Shown: positions 1-13,400 of the stretch, in pieces
Layout: every line of letters starts with the position of its first letter
Numbering within the stretch: position 1 is the first letter of the stretch
NCBI GenBank assembly: GCA_964019135.1
Contig: OZ025248.1
Span: 48,167,670 to 48,231,669, forward strand
From: Arenicola marina
Lineage: Eukaryota; Annelida; Polychaeta; Arenicolidae
Direction of reading: 5' to 3'
Length of the DNA: 64,000 nt
Notes under the pieces: model-generated
Seen by the model: only the letters and a program-made list of their open reading frames with translations
Database searches by the model: none
What the model was told of the DNA's origin: nothing
Translations under genes and position numbers: made by a program

Positions 1-33
1 ATTTCCGGTCAAGGTTGATGTCAAGCATAATGA

Positions 34-84
34 ACCGGAACCGGAAGTGGCTTCCATAGTGAGGGCAAAAAAACACCGGAAGTG
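34..84 (+). promoter_or_regulatory. cluster of ETS-type CCGGAAGTG sites
   Basis: Two exact CCGGAAGTG motifs lie at 41-49 and 76-84, with a further ACCGGAA at 34-40 and a TTCCGGT at 3-9. CCGGAAGTG is the established binding core of ETS/GABP factors, which often mark TATA-less promoters. The second copy runs directly into TGACGC, a half-CRE. No transcript start can be placed, and the 33-bp minisatellite begins 70 bases downstream, so promoter function is inference only. Confidence 0.3.
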
Positions 85-152
85 ACGCAACAGTGTCGGC
101 GATCGATGGGACGATGGAAAAGGCACTTGGCCTCTCCGGTACACACTTCCTC

Positions 153-614
153 AGTGATTCAGCTCTAAGAAATGGTGTCTGCCACAGTGATTCAGCTCTA
201 AGAAATGGTGTCTGCCACAGTGATGCAGCTCTAAGAAATGGTGTCTGCCACAGTGATTCAGCTCTAAGAAATGGTGTCTGCCACAGTGATTCAGCTCTAA
301 GAAATGGTGTCTGCCACAGTGATTCAGCTCTAAGAAATGGTGTCTGCCACAGTGATTCAGCTCTAAGAAATGGTGTCTGCCACAGTGATTCAGCTCTAAG
401 AAATGGTGTCTGCCACAGTGATTCAGCTCTAAGAAATGGTGTCTGCCACAGTGATTCAGCTCTAAGAAATGGTGTCTGCCACAGTGATTCAGCTCTAAGA
501 AATGGTGTCTGCCACAGTGATTCAGCTCTAAGAAATGGTGTCTGCCACAGTGATTCAGCTCTAAGAAATGGTGTCTGCCACAGTGATTCAGCTCTAAGAA
601 ATGGTGTCTGCCAC
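153..614. repeat. 33-bp minisatellite, 14 copies
   Basis: Fourteen nearly identical 33-bp units with core TCAGCTCTAAGAAATGGTG. Because 33 is a multiple of three, one frame stays open for 196 codons (93-683) and reads an 11-residue repeat, SDSALRNGVCH. Only the third unit differs (GATGCA for GATTCA). Such uniformity points to recent expansion. I do not call a gene: no family match and no conservation signal are visible. Confidence 0.97.
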
Positions 615-1201
615 AGCACCATTAAGCAGTTTTGCTACTTTATAGGATATTTGGTGTCTTGTGGTGATTTCGGCGGCCGATAAAGCCACCTTGATGCTAT
701 GCTTGATGGGTCACCAGGTCACAGGGACCATAACATGGGGTTGGATGTTTAATTCATCGCTCCAGATGCAGGGTTCGAACCCACGATCTGTTGACCAGCT
801 TACCCTGCTTATTAACTGTATATATATGTGATTTGTGACGTCAAACGTCCCAGCGTGATGCCATGTGAAACGAATGGACGGATGGATGAATTGGTGTTTT
901 CGACCAGCCTTTGGATCACGTAAGCTCTCGCCGAGTTTTCTAGAGCAGGGGTATCATATTATCGATCCTTATAAACGTACCGGGTATGAGACAATCGATA
1001 CTTCAAGAGGGATCGCCAGTCTAAGAGGGATGGGGGGTCAGGGGGCCGGGGGGTGGGGCTGTCTCGCCCATATCTGCCGGGCACGGCAACATGTGGCTAG
1101 ATAGCACCAATCGGTCGCTGAGTGTCTAGACTTTATAACCCACGAAGACCAAGACGCCATTGCGCATGCTCACACGGCCGGCACAGACACCATGGGGACG
1201 T
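615..1201. other. unique sequence with a tRNA-like B box
   Basis: No gene is recognised. GGTTCGAACCC at 772-782 matches the pol III B box and is followed by ACGATCTGTTGACC. The same trailing motif recurs near 18.39 kb and 47.04 kb. Read on the minus strand it resembles the 3' part of a tRNA-derived SINE head. A G-rich stretch lies at 1027-1060. Confidence 0.4.
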
Positions 1202-1735
1202 GCTGTGGGCCTGTCGGCCTGTGGTCCTGTACGCCGGTGGGCCTGTACGCTGGTGGGCCTGTACGCCGGTGGGCCTGTACGCCGGTGGGCCTGTACGCTG
1301 GTGGTCCTGTACGCCGGTGGGCCTGTACGTTGGTGGGCCTGTGGTCCTGTACGCCGGTGGGCCTGTACGCTGGTGGGCCTGTACGCCGGTGGGCCTGTAC
1401 GCTGGTGGGCCTGTACGCTGGTGGTCCTGTACGCCGGTGGACCTGTACGTTGGTGGGCCTGTGGTCCTGTACGCCGGTGGGCCTGTACGCTGGTGGGCCT
1501 GTACGCCGGTGGGCCTGTAGGCTGGTGGGCCTGTACGCCGGTGGGCCTGTACGCTGGTGGGCCTGTGGTCCTGTACGCCGGTGGGCCTGTGGTCCTGTAC
1601 GCCGGTGGGCCTGTACGCTGGTGGGCCTGTGGTCCTGTACGCTGGTGGGCCTGTACGCCGGTGGGCCTGTACGCCAGTGGGCCTGTACGCCGGTGGGCCT
1701 GTACGCCGGTGGGCCTGTACGCCTGTGGGCCTCTG
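1202..1735. repeat. 16-bp minisatellite with 8-bp insert variants
   Basis: Units of GGGCCTGTACGCCGGT, with C/T variation (CGCC or CGCT), alternate with longer units containing an extra GGCCTGTG. There are about 31 units. A period of 16 cycles through all three frames, which explains the four overlapping long open frames on both strands. It is GC-rich and strand-asymmetric (G and T on the plus strand). Confidence 0.95.
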
Positions 1736-2401
1736 GTATGACCTACACAGGGGGTCCCAGCGGTGCCACCCTTGGGGGAAACCCCAGCGACTGAGAAAAC
1801 CCGACGGTGGGGACCGCTCCGGTCATGCTTTATGTTGACGATGGGATAACCAGACGTAAGGAGCGTGGCGACAGACAACACGGCAGGGTAGGAGGCTGAG
1901 GTGGTCGGGCAAGCTTTGACCTTTCCGCGGTCCGGAGGTCGGTCGCTCGCAGCTTTGGCCACGTGGCACGAGTCCGAGACTTGGCAGGTTTAACACCGAA
2001 GAGGGCGAGACTGTAGGCCAGGGTGATGATTGAACTGAAACATGGTGTCTACGGAATGGGACAATCTATTATAATGAACCCATCTTCTACTGTTAGGGGG
2101 GGGGGGTACCTTTTCCGATCTCCGCCATTGGCATCCAGGAATTGTTAGATTAACGATTAACTGTTGGCAATTGTTGGGGATAGTTTTCTGTACAATTCCT
2201 GGTTCAACGCGAAGACCCTTTCCCTATTTATCGCGATCCGTTATGTAGCAGTCTGCAAATTCCTTTAAGGTATTTTTTTTTCGCGCACAGTCTTGAACAG
2301 TCCTCATCTTGGAGATTCGATATTACTCTCCCTAATGCTTGAGGATTCGTGATTCAGAGGGGGTACCCCCTCCCCCCCCTACCTGTAGGGCCCCATAGGG
2401 G
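1736..2401. other. unique sequence, no gene seen
   Basis: Non-repetitive apart from a poly-G tract near 2096-2107 and a C-rich tract near 2363-2380. I see no coding exon, RNA gene or mobile-element end. Confidence 0.4.
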
Positions 2402-2600
2402 CTTTTTCGACACGGCGACACGGCGATTTTTAAAATCGACAACGCGACATTGGGGTTGTCTTAGAATCGACATGCGACATAAGACTTAGCGACACGCGAC
2501 ATGGAACTATTCTTAAAATCGACACGCGACATGGACCTTTTCTTAAAATCGACACGCGACATCGACCTTTTCTTAAAATCGACACGCGACATGGCGACCC
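2402..2600. repeat. degenerate 30-bp tandem repeat, about 6 copies
   Basis: The core AAAATCGACACGCGACAT recurs every 30 bases at the right end (2515, 2545, 2575). Copies become more diverged and irregularly spaced to the left (ACGCGACAT, ATGCGACAT). The gradient suggests growth from the right-hand end. Confidence 0.85.
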
Positions 2601-2724
2601 CGCCTCAGGGGCCCTACCTGTTGCACCCAACCAACTTGACCAGCAGATGATAGTCTTAGCCTAGTTGAGTCGATGAAACCCAGAATTCGGAGGTGGACAG
2701 GGTGTCTTCTATGCACTGGTACAG

Positions 2725-2771
2725 GGGTAGGTGTAGGTGTGGGTGTGGGTGTGTGGGGGGGGGGGGGGGGG
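2725..2771 (+). repeat. GT-rich microsatellite ending in 17 Gs
   Basis: A run of GGTGT/GGGTGT units passes into 17 consecutive Gs (2755-2771). One of the longest of many poly-G/poly-C tracts in the window; such tracts can form G-quadruplexes and are prone to length errors in sequencing. Confidence 0.9.
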
Positions 2772-3334
2772 CACACATTGGACGCCGGTGTGACAGTGCG
2801 GACCATTGTGAGACGTAATGTAGGTCTGCAAACACACCTCGTTAGGAGCGACTCCCTCCCCCCTCCCCCTCCCCCCTCACTTTATGGTGGTGCACACCTG
2901 GGAAGTGGGTCAGCGTAGGCGGGGGCGCAGTCCCGACGGCGGGCCGGTGGGTGGTGACGATACGACACGGGGACAGACACACACACAACCCGCGACCCAC
3001 CGACCTGGTTCATGATAAAGTACGAACCAACACTCCATGGCCACTTCGCCATACGCCTTGTTCGGATTCAGAGAAAATAGCTAAAAAGCTGCTGAAGTAA
3101 AAAAAACAAGACCAGCAAGTCACGCCTTGGAAATAAATAACACATTAAAGTATATAGAGTTAAATAGGTCATGTATGTATTTGTATAAACCAGGCACGTG
3201 TTGTCACTGAAAAGTGCCCATTATTGGCATAGTTGGCCGGCTGATTTTGACATCAATGGCAGTTTTCATGATTAATTAATGCCATGATCAATGGCAGTTT
3301 TCATGATTAATAAGCCTATTAATAATTAATAGGC
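2772..3334. other. unique sequence, no gene seen
   Basis: Contains C-rich tracts near 2850-2880. The motif TGGCAGTTTTCATGATTAAT occurs twice (3258-3277 and 3291-3310), followed by a small palindrome TATTAATAATTAATA just before the 51-bp array. No exon is recognised. Confidence 0.4.
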
Positions 3335-6300
3335 GTGGTGGACAACAGCAAGAGTGAGGGCCAGCATCCAGAAGGGACGAGTGGTGTGGTGGACAACAGC
3401 AAGAGTGAGGGCCAGCATCCAGAAGGGACGAGTGGTGTGGTGGACAACAGCAAGAGTGAGGGCCAGCATCCAGAAGGGACGAGTGGTGTGGTGGACAACA
3501 GCAAGAGTGGGGGCCAGCATCCAGAAGGGACGAGTGGTGTGGTGGACAACAGCAAGAGTGGGGGCCAGCATCCAGAAGGGACGAGTGGTGTGGTGGACAA
3601 CAGCAAGAGTGGGGGCCAGCATCCAGAAGGGACGAGTGGTGTGGTGGACAACAGCAAGAGTGAGGGCCAGCATCCAGAAGGGACGAGTGGTGTGGTGGAC
3701 AACAGCAAGAGTGGGGGCCAGCATCCAGAAGGGACGAGTGGTGTGGTGGACAACAGCAAGAGTGGGGGCCAGCATCCAGAAGGGACGAGTGGTGTGGTGG
3801 ACAACAGCAAGAGTGAGGGCCAGCATCCAGAAGGGACGAGTGGTGTGGTGGACAACAGCAAGAGTGAGGGCCAGCATCCAGAAGGGACGAGTGGTGTGGT
3901 GGACAACAGCAAGAGTGAGGGCCAGCATCCAGAAGGGACGAGTGGTGTGGTGGACAACAGCAAGAGTGGGGGCCAGCATCCAGAAGGGACGAGTGGTGTG
4001 GTGGACAACAGCAAGAGTGGGGGCCAGCATCCAGAAGGGACGAGTGGTGTGGTGGACAACAGCAAGAGTGGGGGCCAGCATCCAGAAGGGACGAGTGGTG
4101 TGGTGGACAACAGCAAGAGTGAGGGCCAGCATCCAGAAGGGACGAGTGGTGTGGTGGACAACAGCAAGAGTGGGGGCCAGCATCCAGAAGGGACGAGTGG
4201 TGTGGTGGACAACAGCAAGAGTGGGGGCCAGCATCCAGAAGGGACGAGTGGTGTGGTGGACAACAGCAAGAGTGAGGGCCAGCATCCAGAAGGGACGAGT
4301 GGTGTGGTGGACAACAGCAAGAGTGAGGGCCAGCATCCAGAAGGGACGAGTGGTGTGGTGGACAACAGCAAGGTGAGGGCCAGCATCCAGAAGGGACGAG
4401 TGGTGTGGTGGACAACAGCAAGAGTGAGGGCCAGCACCCAGAAGGGACGATTTGTGTGGTGGACAACAGTAAGAGTGAGGGCCAGCATCCAGAATGGACG
4501 AGTGGTGTGGTGGACAACAGCAAGAGTGAGGGCCAGCATCCAGAAGGGACGAGTGGTGTGGTGGACAACAGCAAGAGTGAGGGCCAGCATCCAGAAGGGA
4601 CGAGTGGTGTGGTGGACAACAGCAAGAGTGAGGGCCAGAATCCAGAAGGGACGAATGGTGTGGTGGACAACAGCAAGAGTGAGGGCCAGCATCCAGAAGG
4701 GACGAGTGGTGTGGTGGACAACAGCAAGAGTGAGGGCCAGCATCCAGAAGGGACGAGTGGTGTGGTGGTGGACAACAGCAAGAGTGGGGGCCAGCATCCA
4801 GAAGGGACGAGTGGTGTGGTGGACAACAGCAAGAGTGAGGGCCAGCATCCAGAAGGGACGAATGGTGTGGTGGACAACAGCAAGAGTGAGGGCCAGCATC
4901 CAGAAGGGACGAGTGGTGTGGTGGACAACAGCAAGAGTGAGGGCCAGCATCCAGAAAGGACGAATGGTGTGGTGGACAACAGCAAGAGTGAGAGCCAGTA
5001 TCCAGAAGAGACGAATGGTGTGGTGGACAACAGCAAGAGTGAGGGCCAGCATCCAGAAGGGACGAGTGGTGTGGTGGACAACAGCAAGAGTGAGGGCCAG
5101 CATCCAGAAGGGACGAATGGTGTGGTGGACAACAGCAAGAGTGGGGGCCAGCATCCAGAAGGGACGAGTGGTGTGGTGGACAACAGCAAGAGTGAGGGCC
5201 AGCATCCAGAAGGGACGAATGGTGTGGTGGACAACAGCAAGAGTGAGGGCCAGCATCCAGAAGGGACGAGTGGTGTGGTGGACAACAGCAAGAGTGAGGG
5301 CCAGCATCCAGAAGGGACGAGTGGTGTGGTGGACAACAGCAAGAGTGAGGGCCAGCATCCAGAAGGGACGAGTGGTGTGGTGGACAACAGCAAGAGTGAG
5401 GGCCAGCATCCAGAAGGGACGAGTGGTGTGGTGGACAACAGCAAGAGTGAGGGCCAGCATCCAGAAAGGACGAATGGTGTGGTGGACAACAGCAAGAGTG
5501 AGAGCCAGTATCCAGAAGGGACGAATGGTGTGGTGGACAACAGCAAGAGTGAGGGCCAGCATTCAGAAGGGACGAGTGGTGTGGTGGACAACAGCAAGAG
5601 TGAGGGCCAGCATCCAGAAAGGACGAATGGTGTGGTGGACAACAGCAAGAGTGAGAGCCAGTATCCAGAAGGGACGAATGGTGTGGTGGACAACAGCAAG
5701 AGTGAGGGCCAGCATCCAGAAGGGACGAGTGGTGTGGTGGACAACAGCAAGAGTGAGGGCCAGCATCCAGAAGGGACGAGTGGTGTGGTGGACAACAGCA
5801 AGAGTGAGGGCCAGCATCCAGACAGGACGAATGGTGTGGTGGACAACAGCAAGAGTGAGAGCCAGTATCCAGAAGGGACGAATGGTGTGGTGGACAACAG
5901 CAAGAGTGAGGGCCAGCATCCAGAAGGGACGAATGGTGTGGTGGACAACAGCAAGAGTGAGGGCCAGCATCCAGAAGGGACGAGTGGTGTGGTGGACAAC
6001 AGCAAGAGTGAGGGCCAGCATCCAGAAGGGACGAGTGGTGTGGTGGTGGACAACAGCAAGAGTGGGGGCCAGCATCCAGAAGGGACGAGTGGTGTGGTGG
6101 ACAACAGCAAGAGTGAGGGCCAGCATCCAGAAGGGACGAATGGTGTGGTGGACAACAGCAAGAGTGAGGGCCAGCATCCAGAAGGGACGAGTGGTGTGGT
6201 GGACAACAGCAAGAGTGAGGGCCAGCATCCAGAAGGGACGAGTGGTGTGGTGGACAACAGCAAGAGTGGGGGCCAGCATCCAGAAGGGACGAGTGGTGTG

Positions 6301-7994
6301 GTGGACAACAGCAAGAGTGAGGGCCAGCATCCAGAAGGGACGAGTGGTGTGGTGGACAACAGCAAGAGTGAGGGCCAGCATCCAGAAGGGACGAGTGGTG
6401 TGGTGGACAACAGCAAGAGTGAGGGCCAGCATCCAGAAGGGACGAGTGGTGTGGTGGTGGACAACAGCAAGAGTGGGGGCCAGCATCCAGAAGGGACGAG
6501 TGGTGTGGTGGACAACAGCAAGAGTGAGGGCCAGCATCCAGAAGGGACGAATGGTGTGGTGGACAACAGCAAGAGTGAGGGCCAGCATCCAGAAGGGACG
6601 AGTGGTGTGGTGGACAACAGCAAGAGTGAGGACCAGCATCCAGAAGGGACGAGTGGTGTGGTGGACAACAGCAAGAGTGAGGACCAGCATCCAGAAGGGA
6701 CGAGTGGTGTGGTGGACAACAGCAAGAGTGAGGGCCAGCATCCAGAAGGGACGAGTGGTGTGGTGGACAACAGCAAGAGTGAGGGCCAGCATCCAGAAGG
6801 GACGAGTGGTGTGGTGGACAACAGCAAGAGTGACGGCCAGCATCCAGAAGGGACGAGTGGTGTGGTGGACAACAGCAAGAGTGAGGACCAGCATCCAGAA
6901 GGGACGAGTGGTGTGGTGGACAACAGCAAGAGTGAGGGCCAGCATCCAGAAGGGACGAGTGGTGTGGTGGACAACAGCAAGAGTGAGGACCAACATCCAG
7001 AAGGGACGAGTGATGTGGTAGACAACAGCAAGAGTGAGGGCCAGCATCCAGAAGGGACGAGTGGTGTGGTGGACAACAGCAAGAGTGAGGGCCAGCACCC
7101 AGAAGGGACGAGTGGTGTGGTGGACAACAGCAAGAGTGACGGCCAGCATCCAGAAGGGACGAGTGGTGTGGTGGACAACAGCAAGAGTGAGGACCAGCAT
7201 CCAGAAGGGACGAGTGGTGTGGTGGACAACAGCAAGAGTGAGGGCCAGCACCCAGAAGGCACGAGTGGTGTGGTGGACAACAGCAAGAGTGAGGACCAGC
7301 ATCCAGAAGGGACGAGTGGTGTGGTGGACAACAGCAAGAGTGAGGGCCAGCACCCAGAAGGGACGAGTGGTGTGGTGGACAAGAGCAAGAGTGAGGGCCA
7401 GCACCCAGAAGGCACGAGTGGTGTGGTGGACAACAGCAAGAGTGAGGGCCAGCACCCAGAAGGGACGAGTGGTGTGGTGGACAACAGCAAGAGTGAGGGC
7501 CAGCATCCAGAAGGGACGAGTGGTGTGGTGGACAACAGCAAGAGTGAGGGCCAGCATCCAGAAGGGACGAGTGGTGTGGTGGACAACAGCAAGAGTGAGG
7601 ACCAGCATCCAGAAGGGACGAGTGGTGTGGTGGACAACAGCAAGAGTGAGGGCCAGCACCCAGAATGCACGAGTGGTGTGGTGGACAACAGCAAGAGTGA
7701 GGGCCAGCATCCACAAGGGACGAGTGGTGTGGTGGACAACAGCAAGAGTGAGGGCCAGCATCCAGAAGGGACGAGTGGTGTGGTGGACAACAGCAAGAGT
7801 GAGGGCCAGCATCCAGAAGGGACGAGTGGTGTGGTGGACAACAGCAAGAGTGAGGGCCAGCATCCAGAAGGGACGAGTGGTGTGGTGGTGGACAACAGCA
7901 AGAGTGAGGGCCAGCACCCAGAAGGGACGAGTGGTGTGGTGGACAACAACAAGAGTGAGGGCCAGCATCCAGAAGGGACGAGTGGTGTGGTGGA
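3335..7994. repeat. 51-bp minisatellite, about 91 copies
   Basis: Core GACAACAGCAAGAGTGAGGG, period 51, about 91 units. 51 is a multiple of three and the unit lacks stops in most frames, so open frames of up to 1590 codons appear on both strands. A 1-bp deletion near 4372 (CAAGGTGAGG for CAAGAGTGAGG) shifts the plus frame, and several units carry an extra GTG (near 4762, 6043, 6455, 7885). Variants are regional: left units vary GAG/GGG, middle units carry AAT for AGT, right units carry GAC and CACCC. A multi-unit block with GAGAGCCAGTATCC recurs near 4990, 5490, 5650 and 5850, showing block duplication. I read it as non-coding satellite. Confidence 0.97.
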
Positions 7995-10417
7995 CGGTAA
8001 CCCGGTTATATAGTCTGTACCGCGTGCCAGAATCATACTCTCTTCACGAAAGGCTTGCATAATACATCGATTGCGTTACTAAAGGTCGAGTGCAGTTTTA
8101 TAACCGAGTTCCTGCATTAGAACGACAGTCTGGCTTGAATAAACACAGACGGCAGGGTTCTCATGGTGAAGACTCGTTTTATATCATTGCCGGAGCAACA
8201 GTAAAACCCCAGAGAGAACGTGCGTCTGTCTGATACCCCCCCCCCCTTCCACCTCAACTTACCCCACTGTGTCAATACTAGGAACTAACTGACAAAAAAA
8301 TACACCAGACACTCTGGCCTAGAAAATGGTGAAATATTACAAGACTAAACATGCCTGCTGAGCCAGACACTGGGTCATGGGATTACGGGAATAATGCCAG
8401 ACTATTGGCTGAGCCCGCTTAATAAAGGCAATATCAACTTAACAAGGGGATCAACATCAGGGCATGAATGAAATGAAACTAAGATTGCAGCGACCGATAT
8501 AAATTTCGGGTAACCGGGGTGGTGTCAGTCACTGACACTACTACAGTATGAAACCTTGGAATTGGCCGATCGGATCGGCAACTAAAAACAATATGTTTAT
8601 TCCTGGCTACAAAATTACGCTGTGTTAGCCCCGATGGATAAAAGACGAAGGCTGACTGACAGAAGCAAACAAACGCGGAATGACCTTCAGACGGCTTAGT
8701 CGGTGAGCGTCATGGACGTTTGATGTATTTTCCTGAAGACGTCACGTTTATTATTACTCGCCAGGAGCACACTATATGGGCGGGGGGGGGGGCACTATGA
8801 ACCAAACGTTGGAAGATGTGTCAGCGGAAACTGAAAAAAAGGCAGAGGCGAAAGAGGATATTGACCGCTGGTATGTTGACACAACAATCCTACCACTCAT
8901 ACTCCCGCTGTCAAATAAGACAATATCACATCTGGCGTTTTTTGTGTGAAAGGAAAAGCAAAACAACCATGCATCCGTTCAGAGGCCGTCCAGTTGTGGC
9001 GGTTACATCTACCCCCCACCCCCCCCCCGTGTTGGAGTGATGCGTGATTGTGTGTTGTCAGCAGGGATATGACTGGCAGTAAGTTGATGAGGTAAGGTGG
9101 CGGGCATATGATGACACTGTGGGCAAACAATAACGCCACTTCCGGCTTTAGAAGCTTTAATGCAATCATATGTAACTATTATCCATAAAATATTAGCCAT
9201 TGTCATATTATACTAACCATTACGCCAGGCTATTTCAGGCCAGGCAGCCGTGCAATTTATCTATTCAAAGCGATACGAAACGCATTTTCGGATGAAAATA
9301 TGGCGATCACTAACCAAACTTTTTATATTCATCAATGGCGAATTGGCTAATAGCATATTCAGGCGATTGTACCTTGTCCCACGCCAACCTCCCCCAGGGC
9401 CTCGCTATATCAGCTTGCATATGTCTGCAATTTTCACGTTATGCGCAAACATGCCAGCGGCCCTGGCCCAACCGATACCCCCCCCCCCCACCCCACCGCC
9501 TCACACCTCCCTCCTCCAGGGCAGGCGCGGGGAATGCAGGAACGCCCCTGGCAAGGTCAGCTCTCATTGGGAGACGTCCTCGTGGCCTCGGCGTGTGTAG
9601 TCGACTATTGCGGCGTCCACGCGATGACACGGGCGGTGGAGGTGGCCTAGTCCACCAGTCATAACCGCACGCCCCCACCCCCAACTCTCACCACCCATCA
9701 CCCCCACCCCCCAAGCAACCTTAGTAGCTCCTCCCATGAGAAAGGTGACCATTCTTCATGGACACCAGCGCTTTCGTTCCGCCAATTGCCATGTGGTATT
9801 TCGTCTGGGTTTTGTCTTGTTATTTACTGACAGAAGTCTAAAGAATTTTGTCAGTATACCTCTATGTCTGGTTTGTAAATATGTTGGTGTGTTAGACGAT
9901 GAGAAAAATCTACGATTGAATGGGGAAATCGGTTCGGAGTATTTTCTTGGTGAGAATAGCCATTGCTGGCTACATATTGACGCTAAAACGTTGCAGCCAG
10001 TTAGAAATGACCGGCCAGGAGTGGATTATAGTATGTGTTTCTGTATGTCATCGCCTGTACCATAGTTTCGGCGCATATAGGGCGCCGCAGACGTGTGCGT
10101 CAAAGATGACGTCACTTCTGTCAGTACCTCAGCCTACGGCTGTCTTGTTGTTTATAGGGGTGGGCGGTAAGCCCGGGGGTAGGAGGGGAGAGGCGTATTG
10201 ATATTAGAGGGGCCGGAGAGTATGAGAGGGTATGAGGGGAGGGGGGGGGGGCGGAGGTATGAGGGGGCCGTGAGTTGGGGAGCGAGTGAGAGGGTCAGGG
10301 GGTGAAGGGGTGAGCCATGGATGTGGTGAGAGCAGTAGTCAGCCTTAGCAGGTGTTCCTCCTCTGGGTACTGCTACAAGAAAGCTGACTGTGAAGACAAA
10401 CTGGCAGCGCCAGTTTC
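7995..10417. other. unique sequence with poly-G/C tracts
   Basis: Homopolymer tracts occur near 8237, 8781, 9011, 9478 and 10238. Longest frames are an unrecognised 109-codon plus-strand frame (9736-10065) and several shorter ones. No domain, splice-bounded exon or mobile-element terminus is convincing. Confidence 0.4.
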
Positions 10418-13400
10418 TGAAGGTGTTGCGGTGGATGCTGCGCCACAGGCCCAGGGCTTATCCTGCGGTGTCTCATAGGGCATTGTGTCACAACATCCCC
10501 CCGCGTCATGAAGGTGTTGCGGTGGATGCTGCGCCACAGACCCAGGGCTTATCCTGCGGTGTCTCATAGGGCATTGTGTCACAACATCCCCCCGCGTCAT
10601 GAAGGTGTTGCGGTGGATGCTGCGCCACAGACCCAGGGCTTATCCTGCGGTGTCTCACAGGGCATTGTGTCACAACATCCCCCCGCGTCATGAAGGTGTT
10701 GCGGTGGATGCAGCGCCACAGACCCAGGGCTTATCCTGCGGTGTCTCATAGGGCATTGTGTCACAACATCCCCCCGCGTCATGAAGGTGTTGCGGTGGAT
10801 GCTGCGCCACAGACCCAGGGCTTATCCTGCGGTGTCTCATAGGGCATTGTGTCACAACATCCCCCCGCGTCATGAAGGTGTTGCGGTGGATGCTGCGCCA
10901 CAGACCCAGGGCTTATCCTGCGGGGTCTCATAGGGCATTGTGTCACAACATCCCCCCGCGTCATGAAGGTGTTGCGGTGCATGCTGCGCCACAGACCCAG
11001 GGCTTATCCTGCGGTGTCTCATAGGGCATTGTGTCACAACATCCCCCCGCGTCATGAAGGTCTTGCGGTGGATGCTGCGCCACAGACCCAGGACTTATCC
11101 TGCGGGGTCTCATAGGGCATTGTGTCACAACATCCCCCCGCGTCATGAAGGTGTTGCGGTGGATGCTGCGCCACAGGCCCAGGGCTTATCCTGCGGTGTC
11201 TCATAGGGCATTGTGTCACAACATCCCCCCGCGTCATGAAGGTCTTGCGGTGGATGCTGCGCCACAGGCCCAGGGCTTATCCTGCGGTGTCTCATAGGGC
11301 ATTGTGTCACAACATCCCCCCGCGTCATGAAGGTGTTGCGGTGGATGCTGCGCCACAGACCCAGGGCTTATCCTGCGGTGTCTCATAGGGCATTGTGTCA
11401 CAATATCCCCCCGCGTCATGAAGGTGTTGCGGTGGATGCTGCGCCACAGACCCAGGGCTTATCCTGCGGTGTCTCATAGGGCATTGTGTCACAACATCCC
11501 CCCGCGTCATGAAGGTCTTGCGGTGGATGCTGCGCCACAGACCCAGGGCTTATCCTGCGGTGTCTCATAGGGCATTGTGTCACAACATCCCCCCGCGTCA
11601 TGAAGGTGTTGCGGTGGATGCTGCGCCACAGACCCAGGGCTTATCCTGCGGTGTCTCATAGGGCATTGTGTCACAACATCCCCCCGCGTCATGAAGGTGT
11701 TGCGGTGGATGCTGCGCCACAGACCCAGGGCTTATCCTGCGATGTCTCATAGGGCATTGTGTCACAACATCCCCCCGCGTCATGAAGGTGTTGCGGTGGA
11801 TGCTGCGCCACAGACCCAGGGCTTATCCTGCGGTGTCTCATAGGGCATTGTGTCACAACATCCCCCCGCGTCATGAAGGTGTTGCGGTGGATGCAGCGCC
11901 ACAGACCCAGGGCTTATCCTGCGGTGTCTCATAGGGCATTGTGTCACAACATCCCCCCGCGTCATGAAGGTGTTGCGGTGGATGCTGCGCCACAGACCCA
12001 GGACTTATCCTGCGGGGTCTCATAGGGCATTGTGTCACAACATCCCCCCGCGTCATGAAGGTGTTGCGGTGGATGCAGCGCCACAGACCCAGGGCTTATC
12101 CTGCGGTGTCTCATAGGGCATTGTGTCACAACATCCCCCCGCGTCATGAAGGTGTTGCGGTGGATGCTGCGCCACAGACCCAGGGCTTATCCTGCGGTGT
12201 CTCATAGGGCATTGTGTCACAACATCCCCCCGCGTCATGAAGGTGTTGCGGTGGATGCTGCGCCACAGACCCAGGGCTTATCCTGCGGTGTCTCATAGGG
12301 CATTGTGTCACAACATCCCCCCGCGTCATGAAGGTGTTGCGGTGGATGCTGCGCCACAGACCCAGGGCTTATCCTGCGGTGTCTCATAGGGCATTGTGTC
12401 ACAACATCCCCCCGCGTCATGAAGGTGTTGCGGTGGATGCTGCGCCACAGACCCAGGGCTTATCCTGCGGTGTCTCATAGGGCATTGTGTCACAACATCC
12501 CCCCGCGTCATGAAGGTGTTGCGGTGGATGCTGCGCCACAGACCCAGGGCTTATCCTGCGGTGTCTCATAGGGCATTGTGTCACAACATCCCCCCGCGTC
12601 ATGAAGGTGTTGCGGTGCATGCTGCGCCACAGACCCAGGGCTTATCCTGCGGTGTCTCATAGGGCATTGTGTCACAACATCCCCCCGCGTCATGAAGGTG
12701 TTGCGGTGCATGCTGCGCCACAGACCCAGGGCTTATCCTGCGGGGTCTCATAGGGCATTGTGTCACAACATCCCCCCGCGTCATGAAGGTGTTGCGGTGG
12801 ATGCTGCGCCACAGACCCAGGGCTTATCCTGCGGTGTCTCATAGGGCATTGTGTCACAACATCCCCCCGCGTCATGAAGGTGTTGCGGTGGATGCTGCGC
12901 CACAGACCCAGGGCTTATCCTGCGGTGTCTCATAGGGCATTGTGTCACAACATCCCCCCGCGTCATGAAGGTGTTGCGGTGGATGCAGCGCCACAGACCC
13001 AGGGCTTATCCTGCGGTGTCTCATAGGGCATTGTGTCACAACATCCCCCCGCGTCATGAAGGTGTTGCGGTGGATGCTGCGCCACAGACCCAGGGCTTAT
13101 CCTGCGGTGTCTCATAGGGCATTGTGTCACAACATCCCCCCGCGTCATGAAGGTGTTGCGGTGGATGCTGCGCCACAGACCCAGGGCTTATCCTGCGGTG
13201 TCTCATAGGGCATTGTGTCACAACATCCCCCCGCGTCATGAAGGTGTTGCGGTGGATGCTGCGCCACAGACCCAGGGCTTATCCTGCGGTGTCTCATAGG
13301 GCATTGTGTCACAACATCCCCCCGCGTCATGAAGGTGTTGCGGTGGATGCTGCGCCACAGACCCAGGGCTTATCCTGCGGTGTCTCATAGGGCATTGTGT

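Noticed and set aside
3288..8060. Open frames of up to 1590 codons in the 51-bp array, on both strands
   Set aside because: Period 51 is a multiple of three and the unit has few stops, so several frames are open at once. A 1-bp deletion near 4372 shifts the plus frame, and unit differences change amino acids freely.
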